From positions 3,296 to 67,295 of the forward strand of contig CALCHN010000045.1 in the NCBI GenBank assembly GCA_937901255.1: DNA of 64,000 nt. The letters are read 5' to 3'. Positions 9,780 to 18,386 of this stretch are shown piece by piece. The stretch is from an uncultured Flavobacteriales bacterium. GTDB taxonomy: Bacteria; Bacteroidota; Bacteroidia; Flavobacteriales_E; Vicingaceae. The position numbers and the translations under genes were made by a program. Position 1 is the stretch's first letter. Every line of letters starts with the position of its first letter. Below the pieces are notes generated by a model. That model was given only the letters and a program-made list of their open reading frames with translations. It made no database searches and had not been told where the DNA came from.

Positions 9780-9848
9780 CACTCCCCCTTGCCCCCTCTC
9801 TTTAAAGAGAGGGGGAGAAGTTATCGAAAGATAACGTAGGGGTGAGTC
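9780..9848 (+). repeat. dispersed double-hairpin element, copy 1
   Basis: About 69 bases containing two perfect dyads in order: CCCCCTCTC followed by TTTAAA-centred GAGAGGGGG (about 9792-9815), then GTTATC with loop GAAA and GATAAC (9820-9835). Imperfect outer ends read ACTCCCCCT and AGGGGTGAGT and can pair with each other. The same design recurs at 54969-55040 and, inverted, at 63846-63916. It lies 96 bases upstream of mqnA. Confidence 0.85.
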
Positions 9849-9944
9849 AGAAAAGAAAGTAAATAATAATAGAAGTTCCTTAAGAAACTTAATTTAAGAA
9901 GGATGAGTGCAGGCTCTTCGTGAAAATTATAAATAAACTAAAAA

Positions 9945-10688
9945 ATGAATTACAAAATATCAGCAGTATCTTATGCCAACACCTACCCTTTTTTATATGC
10001 GTTGAAAAACAGTGATTTGATTAAAGAAATTTCACTTTCGTTAGATTACCCAGCTTTATGTGCCGAAAAACTATTAACCAACCAAGTAGATATTGGCTTA
10101 GTTCCAGTAGCCATTTTACCAAAATTAAAAGAATATCATATTATTTCTGATTACTGCATTGGAGCTGTTGGGAAAGTAAAATCTGTACTGCTGCTTAGCG
10201 ATGTTCCTCTTAATGAAATTAAAACCATTTGGCTCGACTATCAATCTAAAACATCTATTAACCTTACAAAGGTATTAGCTGCCAACTATTGGAAAATAAA
10301 CCCCGAATGGCAAAATGCAACGGCAGGTTTTGAAAATCAAATTGCTGGAACTACTGCCGGAGTTCTTATAGGCGATAGAACTTTTAAGTTGGAAAAGGAC
10401 TACAAATATATATATGACTTATCGGAAGAATGGCAAAAATTTACAGGGTTACCTTTTGTCTTTGCCTGTTGGGTTGCCAATAAAAAAATTGATACTAAAT
10501 TTATTAATCAATTTAACAAAGCATTGAGCGATAAAATGTTTAATACTGATGAAGTACTTAACTATTTTAATATTGATGAAGATAAAAAAGCTTTTTTAGC
10601 AACTTATTTAGAAAACGATATTAGCTATCCTCTTGATGATGCTAAAAAAAATGCCATTGATAAATTTTTAAGCTTACTTCCTAAATAA
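9945..10688 (+). CDS. mqnA: chorismate dehydratase (menaquinone biosynthesis, MqnA)
   Basis: 247 residues, standard length. The N-terminus ISAVSYANTYPFLYAL and CAEKLLTNQVDIGLVPVAIL (about 34-56) are the MqnA/MqnD periplasmic-binding-like signature, and LPFVFACWVANK near 163 is also typical. MqnA converts chorismate to 3-enolpyruvoyl-benzoate, the first step of the futalosine pathway to menaquinone, in the cytoplasm. MqnD shares the fold, but the sequence opening fits MqnA better. No other mqn gene is in the window, although aroB, aroA and aroC, which make its substrate, are. Confidence 0.88.
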   Translation: MNYKISAVSYANTYPFLYALKNSDLIKEISLSLDYPALCAEKLLTNQVDIGLVPVAILPKLKEYHIISDYCIGAVGKVKSVLLLSDVPLNEIKTIWLDYQSKTSINLTKVLAANYWKINPEWQNATAGFENQIAGTTAGVLIGDRTFKLEKDYKYIYDLSEEWQKFTGLPFVFACWVANKKIDTKFINQFNKALSDKMFNTDEVLNYFNIDEDKKAFLATYLENDISYPLDDAKKNAIDKFLSLLPK

Positions 10689-10943
10689 CTATTTACCAGT
10701 TGATTTTTGATTTTATTCGTAAAAAATAATTTGTTAATATTGTTGTTCACAAATTGAACTATGTTTTTTCAGTCTGAATTTGTACATTTACAATACTAAA
10801 CTAGTGTTTGATTTAACAAGCTTTTTTTATTATTAAAACCTATCTGTTTAACATGAAACATCCATTCAAAAATAAAATTGACAAACAGGCAAATGTCTAT
10901 TTGGATGTTCCTTGTGACCGATTAAAAAAATAAATATAGACGC

Positions 10944-12563
10944 ATGAAACCATTATCGCTGATTATAACAGTATTATTGATATCAACTAGTGTTACTTTT
11001 GCTCAAAACGACAAAAAAAAGAGCAAAATAACCTACAAACTTAAAATGGCTGAAGCTAACCATGCTTTTGTGGGCGACAGAAACTACAGAGCTGCCCTAA
11101 ACATCTATAGAGAACTTATGACAAGCTTTACCAATGATGCAATGATTAATTACAGAATTGGTGAATGCTATTTGGCTATGAACGATGCCGAATTAGCTGT
11201 TGAATATTTTTTAAATGCAAAAAACCTTGATGAAAAAGTTGCTCATGAACTTTACTTTAAGCTGGGTGAAGCTTATCATAAAAACGACCAATTAAACGAT
11301 GCTTTAGATGCTTTTAATCATTTTAAGGCTAATGCCAAGAAAAAATATTTAAAGCTTAATGATGTAAACAAAATGATTACTCAAGTACATTATGCTATTA
11401 AAATGAAGCAACACCCTGTTGATGTTAACATAGAAATTCTTTCTAAAAACATAAACTCTAGAGGTGGAGATTATGCTCCTTCTATTACTGCTGATGGTAA
11501 AACCATGATTTTTACTTCCCGAAGACCTGATACTAAAGGTGGTGGAATTGATAAAGCTGGTGATTATAAATATTTTGAAGATATCTATATAGCTCAATGG
11601 GACTCTGTAAATAATGAGTGGGGAAAGGCTTACCCTATTGAAGGAAACATTAATACCGATGGTCATGATGCTTGCTTAAGTATATCGCCAAGCGGTGAAG
11701 AAATTTTTATTTACCGTAATGATGGCAAATTATATATTGGCGATATTTTCGTATCTAAAAAAAGAAACTCTGGAAAATGGAGCATTCCTAGATCATTAGA
11801 AAAACCTGTTAACACTTCTTATTTTGAAAGCTCTGCCCAGCTAACTGCTGATGGAAATTACCTCTTTTTTATTAGCGAAAGAACAGGTAAAAAAAACAAC
11901 CCTGTTGGAAAAGGAGATATTTATATTTCTGAAAAAAAATCTACTAGGGTTTGGTTAGAACCTAAAAATATTGGAACTACTATCAATACTCCCGAAGATG
12001 AAATTTCAGTTTTTATTCACCCAGATGGAAGAACTTTATTTTTTAGCTCTAAAGGACATCTTTCTATGGGAGGTTATGATATTTTTATGACAAGACTTCA
12101 GGATGATAGCACTTGGACAACTCCACAAAACCTAGGTTACCCAATAAACACTGTAAATGATGACTTACATTTTGTGTTAAGTACAGATGGAAAAACAGCT
12201 TATTACTCTAACCAAAGAAAAGACGGTATGGGAGATAGAGATATTTATAAAATCGACATGAGTAAATACCCTGTTTTAACTGAAGGTGTGTCTATAAATC
12301 TTTCTATCTTAAAAGGTGAAATTAAAAACCCTGAACAAGAAGTTGTAGTTGCTAAAGTCGATTTTAAAGATGAAACAGGAAAAGTAGTTGCTTCAACAAC
12401 ATCAACTGATGAAGGACATTATTTCATAACCTTAGTAGGAAATAAAAAATATACCTTAGAAATTACTGCCGAAGGTTATCAAACACTTACAAAAACTGTT
12501 GAATTAGGTATTGGAAAAGAAACCATACTTACACAAACAGCTGATTTTGTTTTAGAAAGATAA
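10944..12563 (+). CDS. exported TPR and PD40 (WD40-like) repeat protein
   Basis: 539 residues. Signal peptide to about residue 21 (LISTSVTFAQ). TPR helices at about 35-130 (AALNIYRELMTSFTNDAMINY). Then five PD40 blades: ADGKTMIFTSRR, PSGEEIFIYRND, ADGNYLFFISER, PDGRTLFFSSKG and TDGKTAYYSNQR. A C-terminal carboxypeptidase-regulatory-like beta domain (about 455-539) follows. Relatives in Bacteroidota usually end in an OmpA peptidoglycan-binding domain; that domain is missing and the reading frame ends cleanly. Probably a periplasmic or outer-membrane-associated envelope protein. The 255 bases upstream hold no gene I can defend. Confidence 0.8.
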   Translation: MKPLSLIITVLLISTSVTFAQNDKKKSKITYKLKMAEANHAFVGDRNYRAALNIYRELMTSFTNDAMINYRIGECYLAMNDAELAVEYFLNAKNLDEKVAHELYFKLGEAYHKNDQLNDALDAFNHFKANAKKKYLKLNDVNKMITQVHYAIKMKQHPVDVNIEILSKNINSRGGDYAPSITADGKTMIFTSRRPDTKGGGIDKAGDYKYFEDIYIAQWDSVNNEWGKAYPIEGNINTDGHDACLSISPSGEEIFIYRNDGKLYIGDIFVSKKRNSGKWSIPRSLEKPVNTSYFESSAQLTADGNYLFFISERTGKKNNPVGKGDIYISEKKSTRVWLEPKNIGTTINTPEDEISVFIHPDGRTLFFSSKGHLSMGGYDIFMTRLQDDSTWTTPQNLGYPINTVNDDLHFVLSTDGKTAYYSNQRKDGMGDRDIYKIDMSKYPVLTEGVSINLSILKGEIKNPEQEVVVAKVDFKDETGKVVASTTSTDEGHYFITLVGNKKYTLEITAEGYQTLTKTVELGIGKETILTQTADFVLER

Positions 12564-12765
12564 TTTTTTACACCAACAATTCTTTTAAACATTCTACAGT
12601 TTAGTAGTTGCTTTTCCTTACCCGAATTAACCACCTCTCTTAAATAATGTTAATTACTGAAAAACAACTACTTAACTCTTAACATTTTTTAACAACGGAA
12701 ATTGTTTCTTCTAAAGAATAAACTAACTTAGCTGCTTAATTTAGCGACATTAAAAACTAAAAATT

Positions 12766-13815
12766 ATGGAAGAAGCACATACACCTACTCCACCTTTATC
12801 TTCTGCATCATCAGAAGGTTCAACAAATGTGGATATTAGAGCATTAAACGAAAAAATTCAAAAAGAAAGTTCCTTTGTAACTTTACTTACCATGGAGATG
12901 GATAAAGTAATTATCGGTCAGAAACACATGACAGAAAGATTGCTTATTGGATTGTTATCTAACGGACATATATTGCTTGAAGGTGTTCCTGGATTGGCAA
13001 AAACACTTGCCATTAATACCTTGGCAAAAGCCATAGACGCCAAATTTAGTCGTGTGCAGTTTACCCCAGATTTACTTCCTGCCGATATTATTGGTACCAT
13101 GATTTATAACCAAAAGCAAGAGGCTTTTACAGTAAAAAAAGGTCCTATCTTCGCTAATTTTGTTCTTGCCGATGAGATAAATCGTGCTCCAGCAAAAGTG
13201 CAAAGTGCTTTATTAGAAGCCATGCAAGAGCGTCAAATAACTATTGGTGAAGAAACTTTCCATTTACCTGAACCTTTTTTGGTATTGGCAACTCAAAACC
13301 CTGTAGAACAAGAAGGAACTTATCCTCTACCCGAAGCTCAAGTAGATAGATTTATGCTTAAAGTAGTATTGGATTATCCTAAAAAAGAGGAAGAAAAAAT
13401 AATTATCCGAAATAACATCTCTAAAGCTGGCTTTCCTAAGCCCAACTGCGTTCTTAAGCCAGAAGATATTCTTAGAGCTCGTAATGTTGTTAGAGAAGTG
13501 TATATGGATGAAAAAATTGAACAATATATTGTAAATATTGTTGATGCTACCAGACATCCAGAAGATTATAACCTTGCTGAATACAAAAACCTAATCACTT
13601 TTGGAGGTTCTCCAAGAGCAAGTATTAACCTAGCATTAGCTTCTAAAGCGTATGCTTTTATTAAGCAAAGAGGTTATGTAATTCCAGAAGATGTAAGAGC
13701 TATTTGTCATGATGTATTAAGACATAGAATTGGGTTGAGTTATGAAGCTGAAGCTGAAAACATCACCAGTACAGACATTATAAATGGTATTTTAAACAAC
13801 GTTGAAATTCCTTAA
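12766..13815 (+). CDS. MoxR family AAA+ ATPase
   Basis: 349 residues, first gene of the Bat locus. Walker A GVPGLAKT (73-80), Walker B VLADE (133-137) followed by INRAPAKVQSALLEAMQE, and the sensor segment ATQNPVEQEGTYPLPEAQ near 171-188, diagnostic for MoxR. MoxR ATPases act as chaperone-like factors with VWA-domain partners, which here are encoded directly downstream. A Ser/Thr/Pro-rich 20-residue leader precedes the conserved part. Followed after 71 bases by the DUF58 gene. Confidence 0.93.
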   Translation: MEEAHTPTPPLSSASSEGSTNVDIRALNEKIQKESSFVTLLTMEMDKVIIGQKHMTERLLIGLLSNGHILLEGVPGLAKTLAINTLAKAIDAKFSRVQFTPDLLPADIIGTMIYNQKQEAFTVKKGPIFANFVLADEINRAPAKVQSALLEAMQERQITIGEETFHLPEPFLVLATQNPVEQEGTYPLPEAQVDRFMLKVVLDYPKKEEEKIIIRNNISKAGFPKPNCVLKPEDILRARNVVREVYMDEKIEQYIVNIVDATRHPEDYNLAEYKNLITFGGSPRASINLALASKAYAFIKQRGYVIPEDVRAICHDVLRHRIGLSYEAEAENITSTDIINGILNNVEIP

Positions 13816-13886
13816 AAAGAATTAAGAATACTGGCAATTGAATTAAGCTCTCTTTTGTCTTAAAAATCTTAAAATCTTAGCTTTAT

Positions 13887-14765
13887 ATGTCTAATTACAC
13901 TACATCTGAACTTCTAAAAAAAGTTAGAAAAATAGAAATTAAAACTCGTGGATTAAGCAGCCAGCTTTTTTCAGGAGAATATCATTCTGCTTTTAAAGGA
14001 AGAGGCATGGCTTTTAGCGAAGTTAGAGAATACCAACATGGAGATGAAATTAGAACAATAGATTGGAATGTTACCGCTCGTTTTAACCATCCTTATGTAA
14101 AGGTTTTTGAAGAAGAACGAGAAATGACCGTTATGATTTTGGTAGATGTGAGCGGATCAGGGTATTTTGGTACACAACAAAAAAGTAAACAAGAATTGGC
14201 TACAGAACTTTGTGCCGTTCTTTCTTTTTCGGCTATTCAAAATAATGATAAAGTTGGGGTGATTTTCTTTTCAGATAAAATTGAAAAGTTTATTCCTCCT
14301 AAAAAAGGTAAAAGCCATATTTTAATGATTATAAGACATTTAATAGACTTTGAACCAGAAAGCAAAGGAACTGATATTGAATTAGCAATCAAGTATTTAA
14401 ACAATGTTATTAAAAGAAGAGCTACAACTTTTATTATCTCTGATTTTGTTGCCAAATATAACTACGAAGATGCTTTAAAAATTGCCAATAAAAAGCACGA
14501 TGTAATAGTTTTACAACTTTATGATAAAGCCGAAGAAAATTTACCCGACCTTGGTTTAGTACCTTTTTTAGATGCCGAAACCAATCAACTAAATTGGATA
14601 AATTCTTCTGACAAACAGGTAAGAAAAAATTATGAATTGGCATTTTTAAAAAGAAAAGATAAACTAAAAACCATTTTTAAAAAAGCCGGTGTAGATACTG
14701 TTTCTATCGGCACACATCAAGATTATGTAAAACCATTAATGACTTTATTTAAGAAAAGAGGGTGA
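13887..14765 (+). CDS. DUF58 domain-containing protein of the Bat locus
   Basis: 292 residues. SEVREYQHGDEIRTIDWNVTAR (about 44-65) is the DUF58 signature, and ILVDVSGSGYFG (about 87-98) begins a von Willebrand-like fold with a DxSxS metal site. DUF58 proteins are routinely paired with MoxR and are thought to be its partners; no enzymatic role is known. No signal peptide or membrane segment, so cytoplasmic. The stop TGA overlaps the GTG start of the next gene (GTGA, 14762-14765), pointing to translational coupling. Confidence 0.9.
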   Translation: MSNYTTSELLKKVRKIEIKTRGLSSQLFSGEYHSAFKGRGMAFSEVREYQHGDEIRTIDWNVTARFNHPYVKVFEEEREMTVMILVDVSGSGYFGTQQKSKQELATELCAVLSFSAIQNNDKVGVIFFSDKIEKFIPPKKGKSHILMIIRHLIDFEPESKGTDIELAIKYLNNVIKRRATTFIISDFVAKYNYEDALKIANKKHDVIVLQLYDKAEENLPDLGLVPFLDAETNQLNWINSSDKQVRKNYELAFLKRKDKLKTIFKKAGVDTVSIGTHQDYVKPLMTLFKKRG

Positions 14766-15706
14766 AAAAATTCATTTACATATTTGTTGTTCTATTACTG
14801 CCGAGTTTTGCTCTTGTTGGTCAAAATGTAGCAGTAAAAGCTGTTTTAGACACCAATTTTTTAATGATTGGCGAACAAACACAACTTCACTTTATTGCTA
14901 GCTATCAAAATAAAAATACACAAATTAGTTTTCCACAACTAAACGATACTATTACCAAAGAGATTGAAATACTTTCTCAATCTAACATAGATACTTCTGT
15001 TGCTGATGCTAACGGACTTTTTGCTCAATCTAAATCATTACTTATTACCAGTTTTGATTCGGGATATTATGTAATTCCTCCTTTCCAATTTATTGTTAAT
15101 GGCGATACCATTGAGTCCGACCCACTTTTATTAGAAGTACAAAGCATGGAAGTAGATACTGCCAATGCTATTTTCGATATTAAACAACCGCTTTCCGAAC
15201 CGTTTTCTATTAAAGATTGGTTAAAAGATAATTGGATGTGGTTAGCAGCTATTTTAGCCGCTCTTATTGGTGTTTTCTTTTTAGTAAGACATTTAAGAAA
15301 AGAAAAACCTGTAGTGGTTGAAGAAAAAGTTGTTCCAAAAGTCCCTATACACGAAATTGCTTTAGGGAAATTAAGGCAGCTAAACGAGCAACAACTATGG
15401 CAGAATGGAAAAATAAAAACCTATCATTCAGAAATTTCTGAAATACTAAGAGAATATATTGAAGATAGATATAAAGTAAATGCGTTGGAAGAAACCACTT
15501 CTGAAATTATGCACGGATTAAGGCTGCATCAACTTCCAGAAGATTTAAAACTAAAACTTTCGCAAACGCTAACCCTAGCCGATTTAGTAAAATTCGCTAA
15601 GGAACAACCGTTGGCGAATGAAAATGAAAATAGTATTAATTATGCCATTGCATTTATTGAAGCAACAAAAGTGATTGAACCTGAAAACAACAATACAAAT
15701 GCTTGA
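14762..15706 (+). CDS. Bat-locus membrane protein (BatD/DUF4381-like)
   Basis: 314 residues starting with GTG. A signal peptide (to about 20, LVGQ) leads into a beta-sandwich-like periplasmic part (21-150, YYVIPPFQFIVNGDTIESDP, as in BatD N-terminal domains). One membrane segment follows at about 158-175 (WMWLAAILAALIGVFFLV), then a helical cytoplasmic tail (190-300). This layout is found between DUF58 and the first VWA gene in many Bacteroidota Bat loci. Function unknown; presumably part of the inner-membrane Bat complex. Its TGA (15704-15706) lies inside the start region of batA. Confidence 0.78.
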   Translation: MKKFIYIFVVLLLPSFALVGQNVAVKAVLDTNFLMIGEQTQLHFIASYQNKNTQISFPQLNDTITKEIEILSQSNIDTSVADANGLFAQSKSLLITSFDSGYYVIPPFQFIVNGDTIESDPLLLEVQSMEVDTANAIFDIKQPLSEPFSIKDWLKDNWMWLAAILAALIGVFFLVRHLRKEKPVVVEEKVVPKVPIHEIALGKLRQLNEQQLWQNGKIKTYHSEISEILREYIEDRYKVNALEETTSEIMHGLRLHQLPEDLKLKLSQTLTLADLVKFAKEQPLANENENSINYAIAFIEATKVIEPENNNTNA

Positions 15707-16697
15707 TTTTTGGTACGACATATCATTTGCTAATCCAACCTTTTTCTGGCTGCTGCTCATTATTCCGTTGCTGTTTATTTGGTATATTTTAAGACTGAAA
15801 AAGCACCAAGGAAACGTTAAACTTAGCACCAACGAAAACCTAACTTCTACTTTTTTAGCCAAATCTAGGCACAGTATATTTTTATTGAGAATTATTGGAA
15901 TTACTGCTTTAATAACAGCTATTGCACGACCACAAACGTCATCAAGCTGGCAAGATGTTTCTACCGAAGGTATTGATATTGTATTGAGTATTGATGTTTC
16001 AGGAAGTATGTTAGCAGAAGATTTTAAACCTAATCGTTTAGAAGCTTGTAAAAATATTGCTATGGAATTTATTTCCAACAGACCTAACGACAGAATGGGC
16101 TTGGTTGTTTTTGCTGGCGAAAGCTTTACTCAATGTCCGCTAACTACCGACCATGATGTACTTATTAATCTTTTTTCGAGCATACAAAATGGAATGATTG
16201 AAGATGGAACAGCAATTGGAATGGGTTTAGCAACCGCAGTAAGCAGATTAAAAGATAGTGAAGCCAAAAGTAAAGTAGTTATTTTACTTACCGATGGAAT
16301 TAATAACTCGGGTTCTATTCCTCCAGTTACAGCAGCAGAAATTGCCAGAGAATTTGGTGTTAGAGTTTATACTATTGGTGTAGGCACAACAGGAACTGCT
16401 CCTACCCCTTATGTTGATCAATTTGGCAGAAAACAATACCAAGATGTGCCAGTAAGAATTGATGAAGAAACAATGACTCAAATAGCTGAAATGGCTGACG
16501 GAAAATATTTTAGAGCCAAAAGCAATAAAGAATTAGAAGAAATTTACAAAGAAATTGATAAAATGGAAAAATCTAAAATTAACGTTACGGATTACAGAAA
16601 AAAATCGGAGAAATTTTTACCATTTGCCATTTTAGCCGCTTGTGCTTTATTAATAGAATTTTTATTAACCAAAACACTTTACAAAAGCATTGTTTAG
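15699..16697 (+). CDS. batA: VWA domain-containing protein BatA
   Basis: About 332 residues from the ATG at 15699. An upstream in-frame TTG at 15675 is unlikely because the ATG overlaps the previous stop (ATGCTTGA) and directly gives the typical MLDFWYDISFANP opening. Two membrane segments near the N-terminus (about 15-35 and 55-75), a VWA domain with the MIDAS motif DVSGS (about residue 98), and a C-terminal membrane segment. BatA proteins are inner-membrane VWA proteins with the domain in the periplasm and are expected partners of MoxR. Eight-base overlap with batB. Confidence 0.9.
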   Translation: MLDFWYDISFANPTFFWLLLIIPLLFIWYILRLKKHQGNVKLSTNENLTSTFLAKSRHSIFLLRIIGITALITAIARPQTSSSWQDVSTEGIDIVLSIDVSGSMLAEDFKPNRLEACKNIAMEFISNRPNDRMGLVVFAGESFTQCPLTTDHDVLINLFSSIQNGMIEDGTAIGMGLATAVSRLKDSEAKSKVVILLTDGINNSGSIPPVTAAEIAREFGVRVYTIGVGTTGTAPTPYVDQFGRKQYQDVPVRIDEETMTQIAEMADGKYFRAKSNKELEEIYKEIDKMEKSKINVTDYRKKSEKFLPFAILAACALLIEFLLTKTLYKSIV

Positions 16698-17724
16698 ATT
16701 TGAAAACATATTATTTCTGTATGCTTTAGCGGTGGTTATTCCATTACTAATTATTGCTTTTTTATTGTTTCAACAGTGGAAAAAGAAAAAGTTAAAGCAA
16801 TTTGGAAGTCACCACTTAATAAAAAGATTAACGCCTGAAGTAGCCAAACACCAACCTACAGTTAAGTTTGTATTGTACTTACTTGCCATCACTTCTTTGT
16901 TTATTGGTTTGGCAAACTTACAATATGGCACAAAAGCCAAAGAAATTAAACGTGAAGGTGTTGATTTAATGATAGCCTTAGATGTTTCTAACAGTATGTT
17001 GGCAGAAGACCTCTCTCCTAACCGACTGGAAAGAGCCAAAAGAGCCATCTATCAGCTTATAGAAAAACTAGAAAACGATAGGTTAGGAATTATCATCTTT
17101 GCTGGTGAAGCTTATGTTCAGCTTCCTATCACTTCCGATTATTCTTCAGCAAAATTATTTTTGGAAAGTATCGGTACAGACATAGTTCCTGTTCAGGGTA
17201 CAGCCATAGGGAAAGCCATTGATTTAGCTCTTCGTTCTTTTAACCCCGAAGCAGAAACCAGCAAAGCCATTATTATTATTACCGATGGAGAAAATCATGA
17301 AGATGATGCGTTGGGTGCTGCTGCAAATGCAATTGAAAATGATGTTTTTGTACATACTATTGGCATGGGTTCTGAAAATGGTGCTCCACTTCCTATTTAC
17401 CAAAATGGCAGACAAGTAGGATTTAGAACCGATAATAGCAACAATACTATCGTTTCTAAGTTAAATGAAAAAATGCTTCAAGAAATTGCAGCTGCCGGAG
17501 AAGGAACTTATGTAAGAGCAACCAATGCCAATGCAGGTTTATCTATTATTATGAATGAGATAAACAAAATGGAGAAAAAGGAATTTGGCAGCAAGGTCTT
17601 TAAAAATTACGATGATAGGTTTCAGTTATTTTTACTAATCAGCTTAGTATTACTAATTATAGAGTTTTTAATATCGAAAAGAAGAAGTAGTAAATTAGAT
17701 AAGATTAACTTATTTCAATCATAA
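16690..17724 (+). CDS. batB: VWA domain-containing protein BatB
   Basis: 344 residues. The start is a TTG overlapping the batA stop (TTGTTTAG, 16690-16697). No ATG lies nearby and MFRFENILFLYALAVV is the expected BatB opening, so the TTG is convincing. Membrane segments at about 8-27 and 55-75 and again at the C-terminus; VWA MIDAS DVSNS near residue 97, with Asn in place of the usual Gly, as often seen in BatB. Partner of BatA in the membrane complex. The tight gene packing of the locus stops here: 660 bases holding repeats and a GxxExxY gene follow before the TPR gene. Confidence 0.9.
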   Translation: MFRFENILFLYALAVVIPLLIIAFLLFQQWKKKKLKQFGSHHLIKRLTPEVAKHQPTVKFVLYLLAITSLFIGLANLQYGTKAKEIKREGVDLMIALDVSNSMLAEDLSPNRLERAKRAIYQLIEKLENDRLGIIIFAGEAYVQLPITSDYSSAKLFLESIGTDIVPVQGTAIGKAIDLALRSFNPEAETSKAIIIITDGENHEDDALGAAANAIENDVFVHTIGMGSENGAPLPIYQNGRQVGFRTDNSNNTIVSKLNEKMLQEIAAAGEGTYVRATNANAGLSIIMNEINKMEKKEFGSKVFKNYDDRFQLFLLISLVLLIIEFLISKRRSSKLDKINLFQS

Positions 17725-17741
17725 ATAAAAACAGTTACGTG

Positions 17742-17802
17742 AATGTTTTAAGTTTATGATAATTAGTGAAATTGAAATAAATAGTTTGTGTGAACAATTT
17801 TA
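17742..17802 (+). repeat. direct repeat, left copy (next to GxxExxY gene)
   Basis: About 60 bases that reappear at 17893-17952 with high identity. The core AATTAGTGAAATTGAAATAA (17761-17780) is identical in both, and flanking ATGTTTTAA and TTTGTGT blocks match with a few substitutions. Nothing in it codes for protein. Between the two copies are further short ACAAATT/TTTGTG words, suggesting an older, decayed tandem array. Confidence 0.75.
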
Positions 17803-17892
17803 ATTTTTACAAATACAAAACACAAATTAACACTCATTCCACAAATTTATTAGTGGATAGAAAAAAAGTAATGAACACAAAAAAACATCTTT

Positions 17893-17952
17893 GATGTTTT
17901 AAATTTGTGACAATTAGTGAAATTGAAATAAAATTTGTGTCAACGGATTTAG
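17893..17952 (+). repeat. direct repeat, right copy (next to GxxExxY gene)
   Basis: Second copy of the repeat at 17742-17802, ending 40 bases before the ATG of the GxxExxY gene. The identical core runs from 17912 to 17931. The two copies lie about 151 bases apart. No copy is visible in the 10 bases after the gene, so the gene is not bracketed on both sides. Confidence 0.75.
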
Positions 17953-17992
17953 TATTTATAAATACATTGCACAACTGAATTTTTTTAATAAA

Positions 17993-18376
17993 ATGGGGCT
18001 AGACGAAAAATATCCATATAAAACAGAGTGTTATAAAATAATTGGACTGTGTATGGAAGTTCATTCTAATTTAGGAAAAGGATTGTCTGAAATTATTTAT
18101 AAAGATGCTTTAGAATATGAATTAAATAAACACAATATTCCATATTCAAGAGAACTTAAATTTGAAGTGAAATATAAAGATGTAATACTAAACCACTATT
18201 ATTACGCTGATTTTGTTGCGTATAATGACATTATTTTAGAAATAAAAGCTAAAAGAGGAATTATTGAAGAACATGTAACTCAAACATTAAACTATATGTC
18301 TATATCAAAAAGTAAAGTTGGACTAATTTTCAATTTTGGAGAAGATTCATTAACTTATAAAAGGTTAGTTTTATAA
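17993..18376 (+). CDS. GxxExxY protein (PD-(D/E)xK-like), copy 1
   Basis: 127 residues. The family motif GLSEIIY (32-38) is present, and the nuclease-like core reads YYADFVAYNDIILEIKAK, giving Asp then ExK, the PD-(D/E)xK arrangement. GxxExxY proteins are small, widespread and often multi-copy in Bacteroidota; their function is unknown, with the fold hinting at nucleic-acid cleavage. It sits in the Bat locus between batB and the TPR gene, 10 bases ahead of the latter, which suggests insertion into an existing operon. A second, diverged copy is at 40362-40751. Confidence 0.85.
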   Translation: MGLDEKYPYKTECYKIIGLCMEVHSNLGKGLSEIIYKDALEYELNKHNIPYSRELKFEVKYKDVILNHYYYADFVAYNDIILEIKAKRGIIEEHVTQTLNYMSISKSKVGLIFNFGEDSLTYKRLVL

Positions 18377-18386
18377 ATATAAACAG

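Noticed and set aside
10853..10933. 27-codon frame with ATG ahead of the TPR/PD40 gene, overlapping ACATCCA / TGGATGT
   Set aside because: Very short, no recognisable signal, and the dyad has a loop of over 35 bases; likely chance in leader sequence.
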